A stretch of 5,739 nucleotides of DNA from HGM05232 sp036661515 (lineage in GTDB: Bacteria; Bacteroidota; Bacteroidia; Bacteroidales; Muribaculaceae): the NCBI GenBank assembly GCA_036661515.1, contig JAVWYO010000121.1:1-5739 (forward strand), in the 5' to 3' direction. Below are positions 1 to 5,726 of the stretch, piece by piece (positions within the stretch are counted from its first letter, which is position 1; every line of letters starts with the position of its first letter). The position numbers and the translations under genes are program-made. Under the pieces are notes generated by a model. The model ran no database searches and was not told the origin of the DNA. It saw nothing but the letters and a program-made list of their open reading frames with translations.

Positions 1-753
1 GTTGGATAGGAGAGCGATTGCGCGTTGGAGGTCTTGTGGGGTGTCGATGCCTATTGTTTCACAGTTGGTGATGCCTACTTTGATGTTATAGCCGTTTTCT
101 ATCCAACGAAGTTGTTCGAGTGATTCGGCGAGTTCGAGTTGTGATTGTGGTAGGGTGGTTATCTCAGCAAGTGTGTTGCTACGGTAGGCATACATTCCTA
201 CGTGTGTGTAGAATGTGGCTTTTTGGAGCCATTGGGTGTGTTCATGGTTGCGTATGTATGGTATTATTGAGCGTGAGAAGTATTTTGCGTTCATTTCTTT
301 GTCGAAAACTACTTTTGGTGTGTTTGGGTCGAATAGGGCATCAAATCCTTTTGTGGGGTCGAATTTGCGTATTAGTGTTGCTATTTCAGTCTTTGGGGAG
401 TTGAAGCAATTTATTATTTCGATTATTTGGCTTTCTTGAATAAAAGGTTCGTCGCCTTGAATGTTTATTATTACGTCTTGGTTTCCTCCAATTGTTTGAT
501 ATGCTTCAAAACATCGGTCGGTGCCACTATGGTGGTTTGTGCTTGTCATTACTACGTCGCCACCAAATGCTTTTACGGTGTCGTAAATGCGAGTGTCGTC
601 GGTTGCTACGTATACTTGTTGTAATACTTTTTTAGCTTGTCTCCACACTCGTTCTATCATTGTCATGTTGCCAATCATAGCTAATGGCTTGCCTGGGAAT
701 CGTGTTGATGCGTATCGTGCTGGAATGATACCAATAAAATTCAAGTTGTTCAT
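1..753 (-). CDS. kdsB: 3-deoxy-manno-octulosonate cytidylyltransferase (CMP-Kdo synthetase), 3' end cut by window edge
   Basis: KdsB activates Kdo with CTP to give CMP-Kdo and pyrophosphate in the cytoplasm. CMP-Kdo feeds the Kdo transferase that builds the inner core of lipopolysaccharide on lipid A. The frame is open from the ATG at 753-751 to base 1 (251 codons, no stop seen). Family members are about 250 residues, so only the last few codons and the stop are missing. Motifs: the N-terminal nucleotide-binding loop IPARYASTRFPGKPL (residues 10-24), VATDD (49-53), SGTDR (76-80), NIQGDEPFI (97-105) whose Asp101 should bind Mg2+, YFSRSIIPY (158-166), THVGMYAYR (183-191), LEQLR (212-216) and GIDTPQDL (235-242) with the second metal Asp237. 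The start is chosen because the ATG lies just before the conserved IIPAR strand. It sits 22 bp downstream of the nfeD stop, so co-transcription is likely. No Shine-Dalgarno motif is seen, which is normal in Bacteroidota. Confidence 0.96.
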   Translation of the reverse strand, partial: MNNLNFIGIIPARYASTRFPGKPLAMIGNMTMIERVWRQAKKVLQQVYVATDDTRIYDTVKAFGGDVVMTSTNHHSGTDRCFEAYQTIGGNQDVIINIQGDEPFIQESQIIEIINCFNSPKTEIATLIRKFDPTKGFDALFDPNTPKVVFDKEMNAKYFSRSIIPYIRNHEHTQWLQKATFYTHVGMYAYRSNTLAEITTLPQSQLELAESLEQLRWIENGYNIKVGITNCETIGIDTPQDLQRAIALLSN

Positions 754-775
754 AATTGGATTTCAAAAAAAATAT

Positions 776-2176
776 TTATTTTACAGCTACTACATATAGT
801 TGTGTGTTTTCATATTTAATGACTTTAACTGAGGTGTTTGGCTCAATAAATTCGTTTTGGGATACTGCATCGAGAGTTTTATCGTCAATTACGATTTTCC
901 CGGCAGGTCGCAATACTGTCAGGGAGATACCTGTTTTCCCGATGTATTGTGCGAGGTCTTGTGGGACGCCGATGTATCCATCTTCGACATTTTGTTCGAG
1001 TTCGAGTGCTGAATTTCGCATGAATCCTTTCTTGGAACCTATCTTGTGCGAAATGTACAAGATTAGGATTGCACCAAGTATAATACCTGCCATTACTGTT
1101 AACATAGATATGTAGATATAGTGAGATGAAATAAAATCGAAATTAAATATTAGATTGTCGGTTAGTGCGCAGAATAGGGATAATATGACTAATATTATTC
1201 CTGATATTCCAGCTACACCAAAGCCTGGAATGACAAATATTTCAAAGATGAGTAGTATTACACCTATTACAAATATTAGTATTTCCCAACTTTCGGCTAC
1301 TCCTTCAATATATAATGGCATGAAATATATGATTGCTGCTATTATTGCGGCTGCTGATGGAAATCCCATGCCTGGAGTTTGGAGTTCAAAGAATATTCCT
1401 CCTATGATAATCATTATAAGGATAGCTTGAAGGGCTGGATTTGTTAGGAATCCAATAATAATGTCCCAAAATGTTGGTTCATAAGATGATAGTTCGTATT
1501 TATCTTGTTTTAGATATTTAGTGATTATTTCTTTTGAAGAAGATGCTTCCCCTTCGCTAAAATGGTGCTTAATAGCTTCTTGTGATGTGAATGTTACTAC
1601 TCTTGTAGAGTCATCACCAATTTCGGGAACTATAGTTCGTTGGTCAACCATTGCTTCGGCAATAATTGGATTGCGAAACCATTGAATGGAGTCGCCAGTT
1701 GAAGTGTTGGGTCGATGCACTTTTCCGTGAGCTTCGGCAGTGGCACGTATTATGGAGCGCATATATGACTGATATTTGTCGGGCATTACTTCGCCATTTG
1801 CATTGACAACCGTTGCAGCCCCGATGCTTGCACCTGGTCGCATGTAAATGCTATCGCATGCAATTGCTATTAGAGCTCCAGCAGATGCCGCATTGTTATC
1901 GATAAAGGCGTATACAGGCAATTTACAATTTAAGATGGCAGTGCGAATAGAGTCGCCATGTTCAAGAGTTCCGCCATAAGTGTTTATGTGAAGAATAATT
2001 GCCTTTGCTTCAGCCTTTTCGGCGGCTTTTATTCCGCTTTGAAAAAGTCGCCAAGAAGTAGAACCTACCTCTTCATTGAGAGGTATTTCAAAATATTTAT
2101 TTACGCCGTAAGCTCCTGAAAAGCAGGATAATGCGAGTGCGATAAAAAAATATTTAAAATTTAAAAACTTTATCAT
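776..2176 (-). CDS. NfeD family membrane-bound serine protease (ClpP-class), long form
   Basis: This 466-residue protein is the long form of the NfeD/stomatin-operon protease family. Known members (such as the archaeal PH1510) use a Ser/Lys dyad to cleave membrane proteins, and are often paired with stomatin/SPFH partners. Visible parts: an N-terminal signal or membrane anchor (about 5-24); a ClpP/SppA-like crotonase-fold domain (about 27-230) with NTYGG at 65-69 (oxyanion loop), NNAASAG at 94-100 giving Ser98 as nucleophile, and Lys134 in MPDKYQSYMRS as the probable general base; about five hydrophobic segments between about 236 and 377; and a C-terminal NfeD OB-fold domain (about 392-466) containing GKTGISLTVLRPAGK. 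Both catalytic residues are present, so it should be active; its substrate is unknown. The start is ATG 2176-2174, directly before the signal segment. A candidate -7 box lies about 38 bp upstream. No stomatin gene is in the window; the downstream neighbour is kdsB. Confidence 0.93.
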   Translation of the reverse strand: MIKFLNFKYFFIALALSCFSGAYGVNKYFEIPLNEEVGSTSWRLFQSGIKAAEKAEAKAIILHINTYGGTLEHGDSIRTAILNCKLPVYAFIDNNAASAGALIAIACDSIYMRPGASIGAATVVNANGEVMPDKYQSYMRSIIRATAEAHGKVHRPNTSTGDSIQWFRNPIIAEAMVDQRTIVPEIGDDSTRVVTFTSQEAIKHHFSEGEASSSKEIITKYLKQDKYELSSYEPTFWDIIIGFLTNPALQAILIMIIIGGIFFELQTPGMGFPSAAAIIAAIIYFMPLYIEGVAESWEILIFVIGVILLIFEIFVIPGFGVAGISGIILVILSLFCALTDNLIFNFDFISSHYIYISMLTVMAGIILGAILILYISHKIGSKKGFMRNSALELEQNVEDGYIGVPQDLAQYIGKTGISLTVLRPAGKIVIDDKTLDAVSQNEFIEPNTSVKVIKYENTQLYVVAVK

Positions 2177-2210
2177 AGAATTTCTGTTTTAGAGTAGTGA
2201 TTCTATTATC

Positions 2211-2246
2211 ATGCAAAGTAATGAAATTTCTTTAAAGATTTTGCAT
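2211..2246. repeat. short inverted repeat in the divergent nfeD / sigma-factor intergenic region
   Basis: ATGCAAA (2211-2217) and TTTGCAT (2240-2246) are exact reverse complements with a 22-bp spacer. Each half ends in the TTTGCAT string typical of Bacteroidota -7 regions. They could mark two divergent promoters, one for nfeD (minus) and a weaker 6/8 match for the sigma factor (plus), or form a binding site for a dimeric regulator. The region is AT-rich, so chance cannot be excluded. Confidence 0.25.
2214..2221 (-). promoter_or_regulatory. candidate -7 box for nfeD-kdsB
   Basis: On the minus strand this reads TTACTTTG followed by CAT. It matches the Bacteroidota -7 consensus TAnnTTTG at all but the second position. 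It lies about 38 bp before the nfeD ATG, which would give a leader of about 30 nt. I find no convincing TTG -33 element about 20 bp further upstream, so the call is tentative. The same TTACTTTGCA string precedes the flippase-like gene at a similar distance. Confidence 0.35.
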
Positions 2247-2337
2247 GTTTTGAGCTAAATAAGAATATAAAAACCAAAATAATATATTACTGAAGCAATC
2301 CTACAGAAAATTAACGTCCGATAACACCATTAAATTT

Positions 2338-2841
2338 ATGAGTACTATCAATTTCCAAAACCGCTTGTTGCAACTTCAAGACAACATGATGAATTTCGCT
2401 TATATTCTCACAAGTAATAGAGAAGAGGCAAAAGATTTACTGCAAGATACGACGTTAAAAGTTCTTGATAATGAGGAGAAATACATTGATAATGTAAATT
2501 TTAAAGGGTGGGTATTTACGATTATGCGTAATATCTTTATCAACAATTATAGGCGTATTGTCAGGAGTCAGACGATTGTAGATAAGACCGAAGACTTATA
2601 CCATTTAAATTTGCCACAAGAGTCAGGGTTTGCTACGCCCGAAGGCTCATTTAATGTAAAGGAGATAACTAAGGCAATCAATGGCTTTTCAGATGAATAT
2701 AGGATACCTTTTTCAATGCATGTTGCTGGATTTAAGTATAACGAAATAGCCGATAAGATGAATCTACCGCTTGGGACAGTAAAAAGTCGTATTTTCTTTG
2801 CTCGTCAACGACTACAAGTAATGCTTAAAGATTATAAATGA
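2338..2841 (+). CDS. ECF-type RNA polymerase sigma factor (sigma-70 family)
   Basis: This 167-residue protein has the two-domain layout of extracytoplasmic-function sigma factors, which direct RNA polymerase to alternative promoters in response to envelope or stress signals. Region sigma-2 spans about 10-75. It includes the core-binding/-10 recognition helix around EEAKDLLQDTTLKVL (29-43) and the stretch FKGWVFTIMRNIFINNYRR (55-73). A variable linker covers about 76-106. Region sigma-4 spans about 107-162, with a helix-turn-helix at YNEIADKMNLPLGTVKSRI (134-152) for -35 recognition. Length is normal for the class. The start is the ATG at 2338, immediately before the conserved N-terminal helix; no Shine-Dalgarno motif is visible. 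It is divergent from nfeD (161 bp apart) and convergent with the flippase-like gene. No anti-sigma or FecR-like gene and no SusC/D pair follows, so it is an orphan locally. I cannot name its regulon. Confidence 0.93.
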   Translation: MSTINFQNRLLQLQDNMMNFAYILTSNREEAKDLLQDTTLKVLDNEEKYIDNVNFKGWVFTIMRNIFINNYRRIVRSQTIVDKTEDLYHLNLPQESGFATPEGSFNVKEITKAINGFSDEYRIPFSMHVAGFKYNEIADKMNLPLGTVKSRIFFARQRLQVMLKDYK

Positions 2842-2849
2842 TTATGTTA

Positions 2850-2883
2850 TTAGAAGCTGTTTTAATTTAGAAGCTATTTTAAT
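2850..2883 (+). repeat. 17-bp tandem duplication at the left end of the inverted-repeat element
   Basis: Two head-to-tail 17-bp units, TTAGAAGCTGTTTTAAT (2850-2866) and TTAGAAGCTATTTTAAT (2867-2883), differ at one base. The first unit carries the exact left terminal inverted repeat of the 2852-3062 element. The second continues into the part of the left arm that pairs with 3029-3062. It starts 8 bp after the sigma-factor stop codon. Confidence 0.8.
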
Positions 2884-3062
2884 TTATTTCAGATATATTT
2901 ATATAGCTTTCTTTTTAATATTGAATTTTAGGTTTTGGACTCTTTTCGGCATCTTTTCCATAAATAATCCTCGATTTAGCCCGCTAAATCTTCGAATTAT
3001 TTATGGAAAATCTACTCGAAAATAGTCTCAAATATATTCTGAAATAAATTAAAACAGCTTCT
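2852..3062. repeat. 211-bp palindromic, MITE-like inverted-repeat element in the convergent intergenic gap
   Basis: The ends are exact 18-bp inverted repeats: AGAAGCTGTTTTAATTTA at 2852-2869 and its reverse complement at 3045-3062. Pairing continues inward: 2869-2900 matches the complement of 3029-3062 with few differences, and 2938-2953 resembles the complement of 3011-3028. A strong core follows, with TTTTCCATAAATAAT (2954-2968) pairing with ATTATTTATGGAAAA (2996-3010) and GATTTAG (2973-2979) pairing with CTAAATC (2984-2990) around a CCCG loop. About 40 nt (roughly 2901-2937) on the left side are unpaired. TATT occurs on both flanks (2848-2851 and 3063-3066), as a 4-bp target duplication would. 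No coding frame lies inside. It may be a non-autonomous mobile element or an intergenic repeat, and the fold could also terminate transcription from both converging genes. Confidence 0.7.
2884..2929 (+). repeat. direct repeat, left copy
   Basis: TTATTTCAGATATATTTA and the following TATAGCTT recur at 3062-3087 with a single T/G difference. After small indels both copies also contain TTGAATTTT (2921-2929 and 3100-3108). The offset is about 178 bp. This copy makes up most of the unpaired side loop in the left arm of the palindromic element, so it looks like an insertion or duplication within that arm. Confidence 0.75.
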
Positions 3063-3108
3063 TATTTCAGATAGATTTATATAGCTTCTTACTTTTTCTT
3101 GAATTTTT
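3062..3108 (+). repeat. direct repeat, right copy, overlapping the 3' end of the flippase-like gene
   Basis: This is the partner of the repeat at 2884-2929. It begins at the last base of the palindromic element and runs across the TAA stop (3091-3089) of the minus-strand membrane-protein gene into its final codons, which encode the basic tail. The left copy may therefore descend from this gene end. Alternatively, the gene end was captured from a repeat. Confidence 0.7.
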
Positions 3109-4132
3109 TAATCCAAGATGGCATTATCAATGCTCCAATAAGGAGATATACGTAATAGCTCAAGATTCGCCATATTAGTGCGATAATAAGAGCGAGCGCC
3201 GCCACTGGAATCATATCGGCATAATATCTTGTGAACAGCCATTCACTCACTCCGCTACCACCAGGAGTGGGGCTTACCATGAGAAGAAGCCACACAACAA
3301 ATTGGCGAGCAAGTACCAGCCATTGGTCGGCTCCAGCAACAAAGCCCCAAAAAAGAGCATTTACTACTAAGTATCGTGATGTCCATGAAAAAATAGTAGA
3401 GCTAAAAGCCAAAGTCCACCATTTCATACTCTTTTGTTTAATTTCTATTGATGCCATCACCATGTTGTCACCAAATTCTGCTACGCCATGTTGCCAACGT
3501 TTTAGCCATTTTATTCGAAAGATATAAATTAGCGCAGAGCGCACCAAGTGTGGCTTTACAATTATCCCCAAAAATAGGATTAATGTCCAGAGCGTAATTA
3601 CTCCATATACGCCCCAAAATGCGACTCGTACTCCAGATGTGAAATCGGCACTTAACGAGCTAAATAGCTCGTTAGATGGTGTGATTAGCATAATTAAAGG
3701 GCAAGAGATTACAAAAAATAGTTCGTCAAGAAATATTGTTATCAACATTAATGTTGTGCCACGTCCCCAGCTAATTCCTTCTCGGTTCAAGAACAACATA
3801 CCAACGCCACTACCACCAACAGCAGTGGGAGTAATTGCTGAAGTAAATTCGCAAAGCATGCACACTCTTAATGCTTGAGTCCATGATAATTCATTGTTTG
3901 TGATAATACGGAATCGCCAAGTGAGTCCAAAATCGCGTCCCACGACAAAGCAACAAGCAATAGCAAGAGCGAGAACAGTGTGTGTCGTAAATTGTATTGA
4001 AGACCATTTGAAGTCGCTAAATTCATCGATAAACATTATCATAACAACTCCAATTCCTATAATAATAGGAATTATTATCTGTAACGGACGGAATGTGTAT
4101 CCCTTTGTTTGTTTTTCGTTGTTACTGGTCAT
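3089..4132 (-). CDS. YbhN/UPF0104-type flippase-like membrane protein (LPG-synthase transmembrane family)
   Basis: A 347-residue polytopic inner-membrane protein of the family related to the flippase half of MprF (lysylphosphatidylglycerol synthase TM region). Relatives are proposed to flip or handle lipid-linked substrates, but most have no proven substrate. Hydrophobic segments lie at about 15-35, 48-66, 128-151, 168-193, 240-262, 275-287 and 307-338. Family hallmarks are the loop TPTAVGGSG (101-109) preceded by Glu95, the matching loop SPTPGGSG (287-294) followed by Glu297, and WRILSYYVYLLIGAL (321-335). The protein ends in the basic tail WIKKFKKK. The frame stays open up to a TTG at 4165, adding 11 residues. 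I prefer the ATG at 4132, because the TTG lies inside the candidate -7 box and would not be transcribed, and the extra residues are not conserved-looking. There is no MprF-like synthase domain. It is divergent from the tRNA and convergent with the sigma factor. Confidence 0.9.
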   Translation of the reverse strand: MTSNNEKQTKGYTFRPLQIIIPIIIGIGVVMIMFIDEFSDFKWSSIQFTTHTVLALAIACCFVVGRDFGLTWRFRIITNNELSWTQALRVCMLCEFTSAITPTAVGGSGVGMLFLNREGISWGRGTTLMLITIFLDELFFVISCPLIMLITPSNELFSSLSADFTSGVRVAFWGVYGVITLWTLILFLGIIVKPHLVRSALIYIFRIKWLKRWQHGVAEFGDNMVMASIEIKQKSMKWWTLAFSSTIFSWTSRYLVVNALFWGFVAGADQWLVLARQFVVWLLLMVSPTPGGSGVSEWLFTRYYADMIPVAALALIIALIWRILSYYVYLLIGALIMPSWIKKFKKK

Positions 4133-4162
4133 CGTATTGTTTTTTGTGTGCCATTGATTGTG

Positions 4163-4170
4163 CAAAGTAA
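4163..4170 (-). promoter_or_regulatory. candidate -7 box for the flippase-like gene
   Basis: The minus strand reads TTACTTTG then CAC, a 7/8 match to the Bacteroidota TAnnTTTG box. It ends 31 bp upstream of the preferred ATG at 4132. No clear -33 TTG is found at the right spacing. If it is real, transcription begins downstream of the possible TTG start codon and rules that start out. Confidence 0.4.
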
Positions 4171-4204
4171 GTAAAAATTAATTAGAAAATAGCCTATTCA
4201 ATTC

Positions 4205-4235
4205 TTGCACATAAAAAATATTCATTCTATCTTTG
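4205..4235 (+). promoter_or_regulatory. Bacteroidota sigma-A-type promoter for the tRNA gene
   Basis: TTG at 4205-4207 (-33 element), a 20-bp spacer and TATCTTTG at 4228-4235 (-7 element) fit the Bacteroides consensus TTTG-N19-21-TAnnTTTG fully in the -7 box. The start site would fall around 4240, leaving a 5' leader of about 20-25 nt before the mature tRNA, to be removed by RNase P. The -7 box overlaps a small inverted repeat, TTTGC-ACTC-GCAAA (4232-4245). Confidence 0.8.
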
Positions 4236-4263
4236 CACTCGCAAATGTGAGACATAATATCAT

Positions 4264-4337
4264 GGCGGGATAGCTCAGTTGGTTAGAGCGTCGGATTCAT
4301 AACCCGGAGGTCTCGAGTTCAATTCTCGATCCCGCTA
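4264..4337 (+). tRNA. tRNA with CAU anticodon, probably elongator tRNA-Met
   Basis: A complete 74-nt cloverleaf. Acceptor stem: GGCGGGA (4264-4270) with TCCCGCT (4330-4336) and discriminator A at 4337. D stem: GCTC/GAGC. Anticodon loop: TTCATAA with CAT at 4298-4300. Variable loop: AGGTC. T stem: TCGAG/CTCGA, a perfect pair around TTCAATT. CCA is not encoded (CAC follows), so the CCA-adding enzyme must supply it. The D-stem C11-G24 pair and paired 1-72 position argue against an initiator tRNA. An Ile2 tRNA, whose CAU is modified to lysidine, has the same anticodon and cannot be fully excluded by eye. Oddities: a G1-U72 wobble, and an A31-C39 mismatch at the base of the anticodon loop. Confidence 0.95.
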
Positions 4338-4340
4338 CAC

Positions 4341-4369
4341 GAGCGTCAGAAGGCAATCTTCTGACGCTC
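4341..4369. terminator. strong hairpin between convergent tRNA and rmuC, probable bidirectional terminator
   Basis: GAGCGTCAGAAG (4341-4352), loop GCAAT, then CTTCTGACGCTC (4358-4369) make a perfect 12-bp stem. It starts 3 nt after the tRNA 3' end and ends 2 nt before the rmuC stop codon on the other strand. Downstream on the plus strand is TATTATTCT, only moderately T-rich; on the minus strand there is no U tract. It may therefore work mainly for the tRNA transcript, or act as a 3'-end-stabilising hairpin for rmuC mRNA. Confidence 0.75.
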
Positions 4370-4371
4370 TA

Positions 4372-5691
4372 TTATTCTGTAGTAGGAGAAGCGAGTGATT
4401 TCGAGGCTTTAGCTCCGAGTTCCTTTAGCTTTTCGGCACGATTAATGAGGTTTCCTGTTCCACTTGATAGCTTATTCATAGCATCGTTGTAAGCCGAATG
4501 CGTCTGATTAAGGCTTTTTTCTATCTTATTCATGTCATTAACAAATCCTGCAAACTTGTCGTATAGTTTTCCGCTTTCTTCCGCGATGATAATAGCATTT
4601 CGCGTCTGCTTATCGTGGCTCCAAAGCTGATTAACGAGTTTCAGCACCGAAATAAGATGAGCAGGACTAATAATAACTACTCTGCTATCATACGCGTCTT
4701 GCCACAAGTCTTGGTCGTTTTGCATTGCAGTGATGTATGCTGCTTCATTAGGTATAAACATCATCACGAAATCGGTTTTTCCCCCAACAAAATCTTGGTA
4801 TTTCTTATTCTTTAGCTCATTTATGTGAGATCTTATTGAAAGTAAATGTTGCTTGATGTATAAGTTTTGAGATTCGGGTGTCTCGGCATTCATAAAGCTG
4901 ACATAGGCTTTCAGTGAAACTTTTGAGTCGATAACAATTCGTTTATCTCCAGGAAATTTTACGATTACGTCGGGTCGTAGAGCTCCTCCCTCCTCGTTAC
5001 GTATTACATTGCCATTGTCATCGGTTGTAGCTTGAATAAAGAACTCTTGATCCCGAGTAAGCCCCGACTTTTCAAGTATATTTTCAAGAATCATTTCGCC
5101 CCAATCGCCTTGCATCTTGCTATTTCCTTTTAAAGCAAGAGTTAGGTCTTTAGCCTCTTTACCAATAGTGTTGTTAAGTTCCATTAGCTCTTTAATCTTT
5201 TCTTGAAGAGAGAATCGTTCTTTGGCTTCGGCTGTGTATCCATCGGAAATTGTCTTTTTGAACGTTTCGATATTTTCTTTCAACGGATTTAATATTTCGG
5301 CTAATCGAGCTTCACTTGTTTCTTTAAATTTCTTTGATTTATCTTCAAATATTTCATTAGCGAGGAGTTTGAATTGCGATTGCGACTCTTGTTGTAATCT
5401 TATTTTCTCTTCATCAGTTATGCGAATGCGCTCCGAAAGTTTACCGTTTTCTATTTTTACGATAGAAAGTTCACTATTAAGTGATTGAACAAAATTGTCG
5501 TTCTTCTCATTTTTAGTTTTTAATTCAGCTATTTGAGCTATAAGAGAGGCTATCTCGGTTTGCTTTGTAGATATGTCGGTGCTAAGGGACTGAATTGTTT
5601 CCTGAGAGCCTCTTAGGGAGCGCGTGAGCCATATTGCTACCGCTAACGTTGCGATAGAAATGATTGATAATAGAATGATGGTAGATGTCAT
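4372..5691 (-). CDS. rmuC: DNA recombination protein RmuC
   Basis: RmuC (439 residues) was identified in E. coli as limiting recombination at inverted repeats; it carries a restriction-endonuclease-like fold, and its exact biochemical activity is not established. An N-terminal membrane anchor (about 4-22) is followed by a long coiled coil (about 28-190, rich in E/K/Q/L heptads). The RmuC domain (about 135-425) follows. The PD-(D/E)XK-type signature is visible: GDWGE (195-199) with Glu199, LRPDVIVKFP (238-247) with Asp241, and IVIDSK (252-257) with Asp255 and Lys257. Further conserved blocks are FVMMFIPNEAAY (308-319) and VVIISPAHLISVLKLVNQLW (338-357). The ATG at 5691-5689 opens directly onto the anchor. 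It is monocistronic as far as seen, convergent with the tRNA, and shares the hairpin beyond its stop. A -7-like box lies 28 bp upstream. Confidence 0.96.
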   Translation of the reverse strand: MTSTIILLSIISIATLAVAIWLTRSLRGSQETIQSLSTDISTKQTEIASLIAQIAELKTKNEKNDNFVQSLNSELSIVKIENGKLSERIRITDEEKIRLQQESQSQFKLLANEIFEDKSKKFKETSEARLAEILNPLKENIETFKKTISDGYTAEAKERFSLQEKIKELMELNNTIGKEAKDLTLALKGNSKMQGDWGEMILENILEKSGLTRDQEFFIQATTDDNGNVIRNEEGGALRPDVIVKFPGDKRIVIDSKVSLKAYVSFMNAETPESQNLYIKQHLLSIRSHINELKNKKYQDFVGGKTDFVMMFIPNEAAYITAMQNDQDLWQDAYDSRVVIISPAHLISVLKLVNQLWSHDKQTRNAIIIAEESGKLYDKFAGFVNDMNKIEKSLNQTHSAYNDAMNKLSSGTGNLINRAEKLKELGAKASKSLASPTTE

Positions 5692-5718
5692 AATGATGAA
5701 CGTAATAGAAGTTTAGCG

Positions 5719-5726
5719 TAAAGGTA
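5719..5726 (-). promoter_or_regulatory. probable -7 box for rmuC
   Basis: The minus strand reads TACCTTTA, a 7/8 match to TAnnTTTG, 28 bp upstream of the rmuC ATG. The matching -33 element would fall just beyond the right edge of the window and cannot be checked here. Confidence 0.4.

Noticed and set aside
120..624. Several open frames on the plus strand between about 120 and 799, some rich in Cys and Val
   Set aside because: They lie antisense to kdsB, whose minus-strand frame gives a full match to the family. Their composition simply mirrors the other strand, and no start signal or domain is visible.
756..1430. Plus-strand open frames opposite nfeD
   Set aside because: They have low complexity, no recognisable domain, and are fully covered by the NfeD coding sequence on the minus strand.
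2842..3088. A small gene or peptide between the sigma factor and the flippase-like gene
   Set aside because: Both strands are dominated by the palindrome, and I see no convincing start, coding bias or motif.
2850..3110. Repeats here considered as a CRISPR array
   Set aside because: The units are AT-rich, arranged mostly as an inverted pair plus one tandem duplication, without regular spacers and without cas genes nearby.
3231..4157. Plus-strand open frames opposite the flippase-like gene
   Set aside because: Antisense shadows of a clear membrane-protein gene; their Ile/Pro-rich composition comes from complementing hydrophobic codons.
2100..4200. A new defence or signalling system made of the sigma factor, protease and flippase-like protein
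   Set aside because: These are common, separately oriented housekeeping families. Nothing in their spacing or shared control regions ties them into a single system.
4615..5488. Plus-strand open frames opposite rmuC
   Set aside because: Shadows of a conserved gene, with no independent support.
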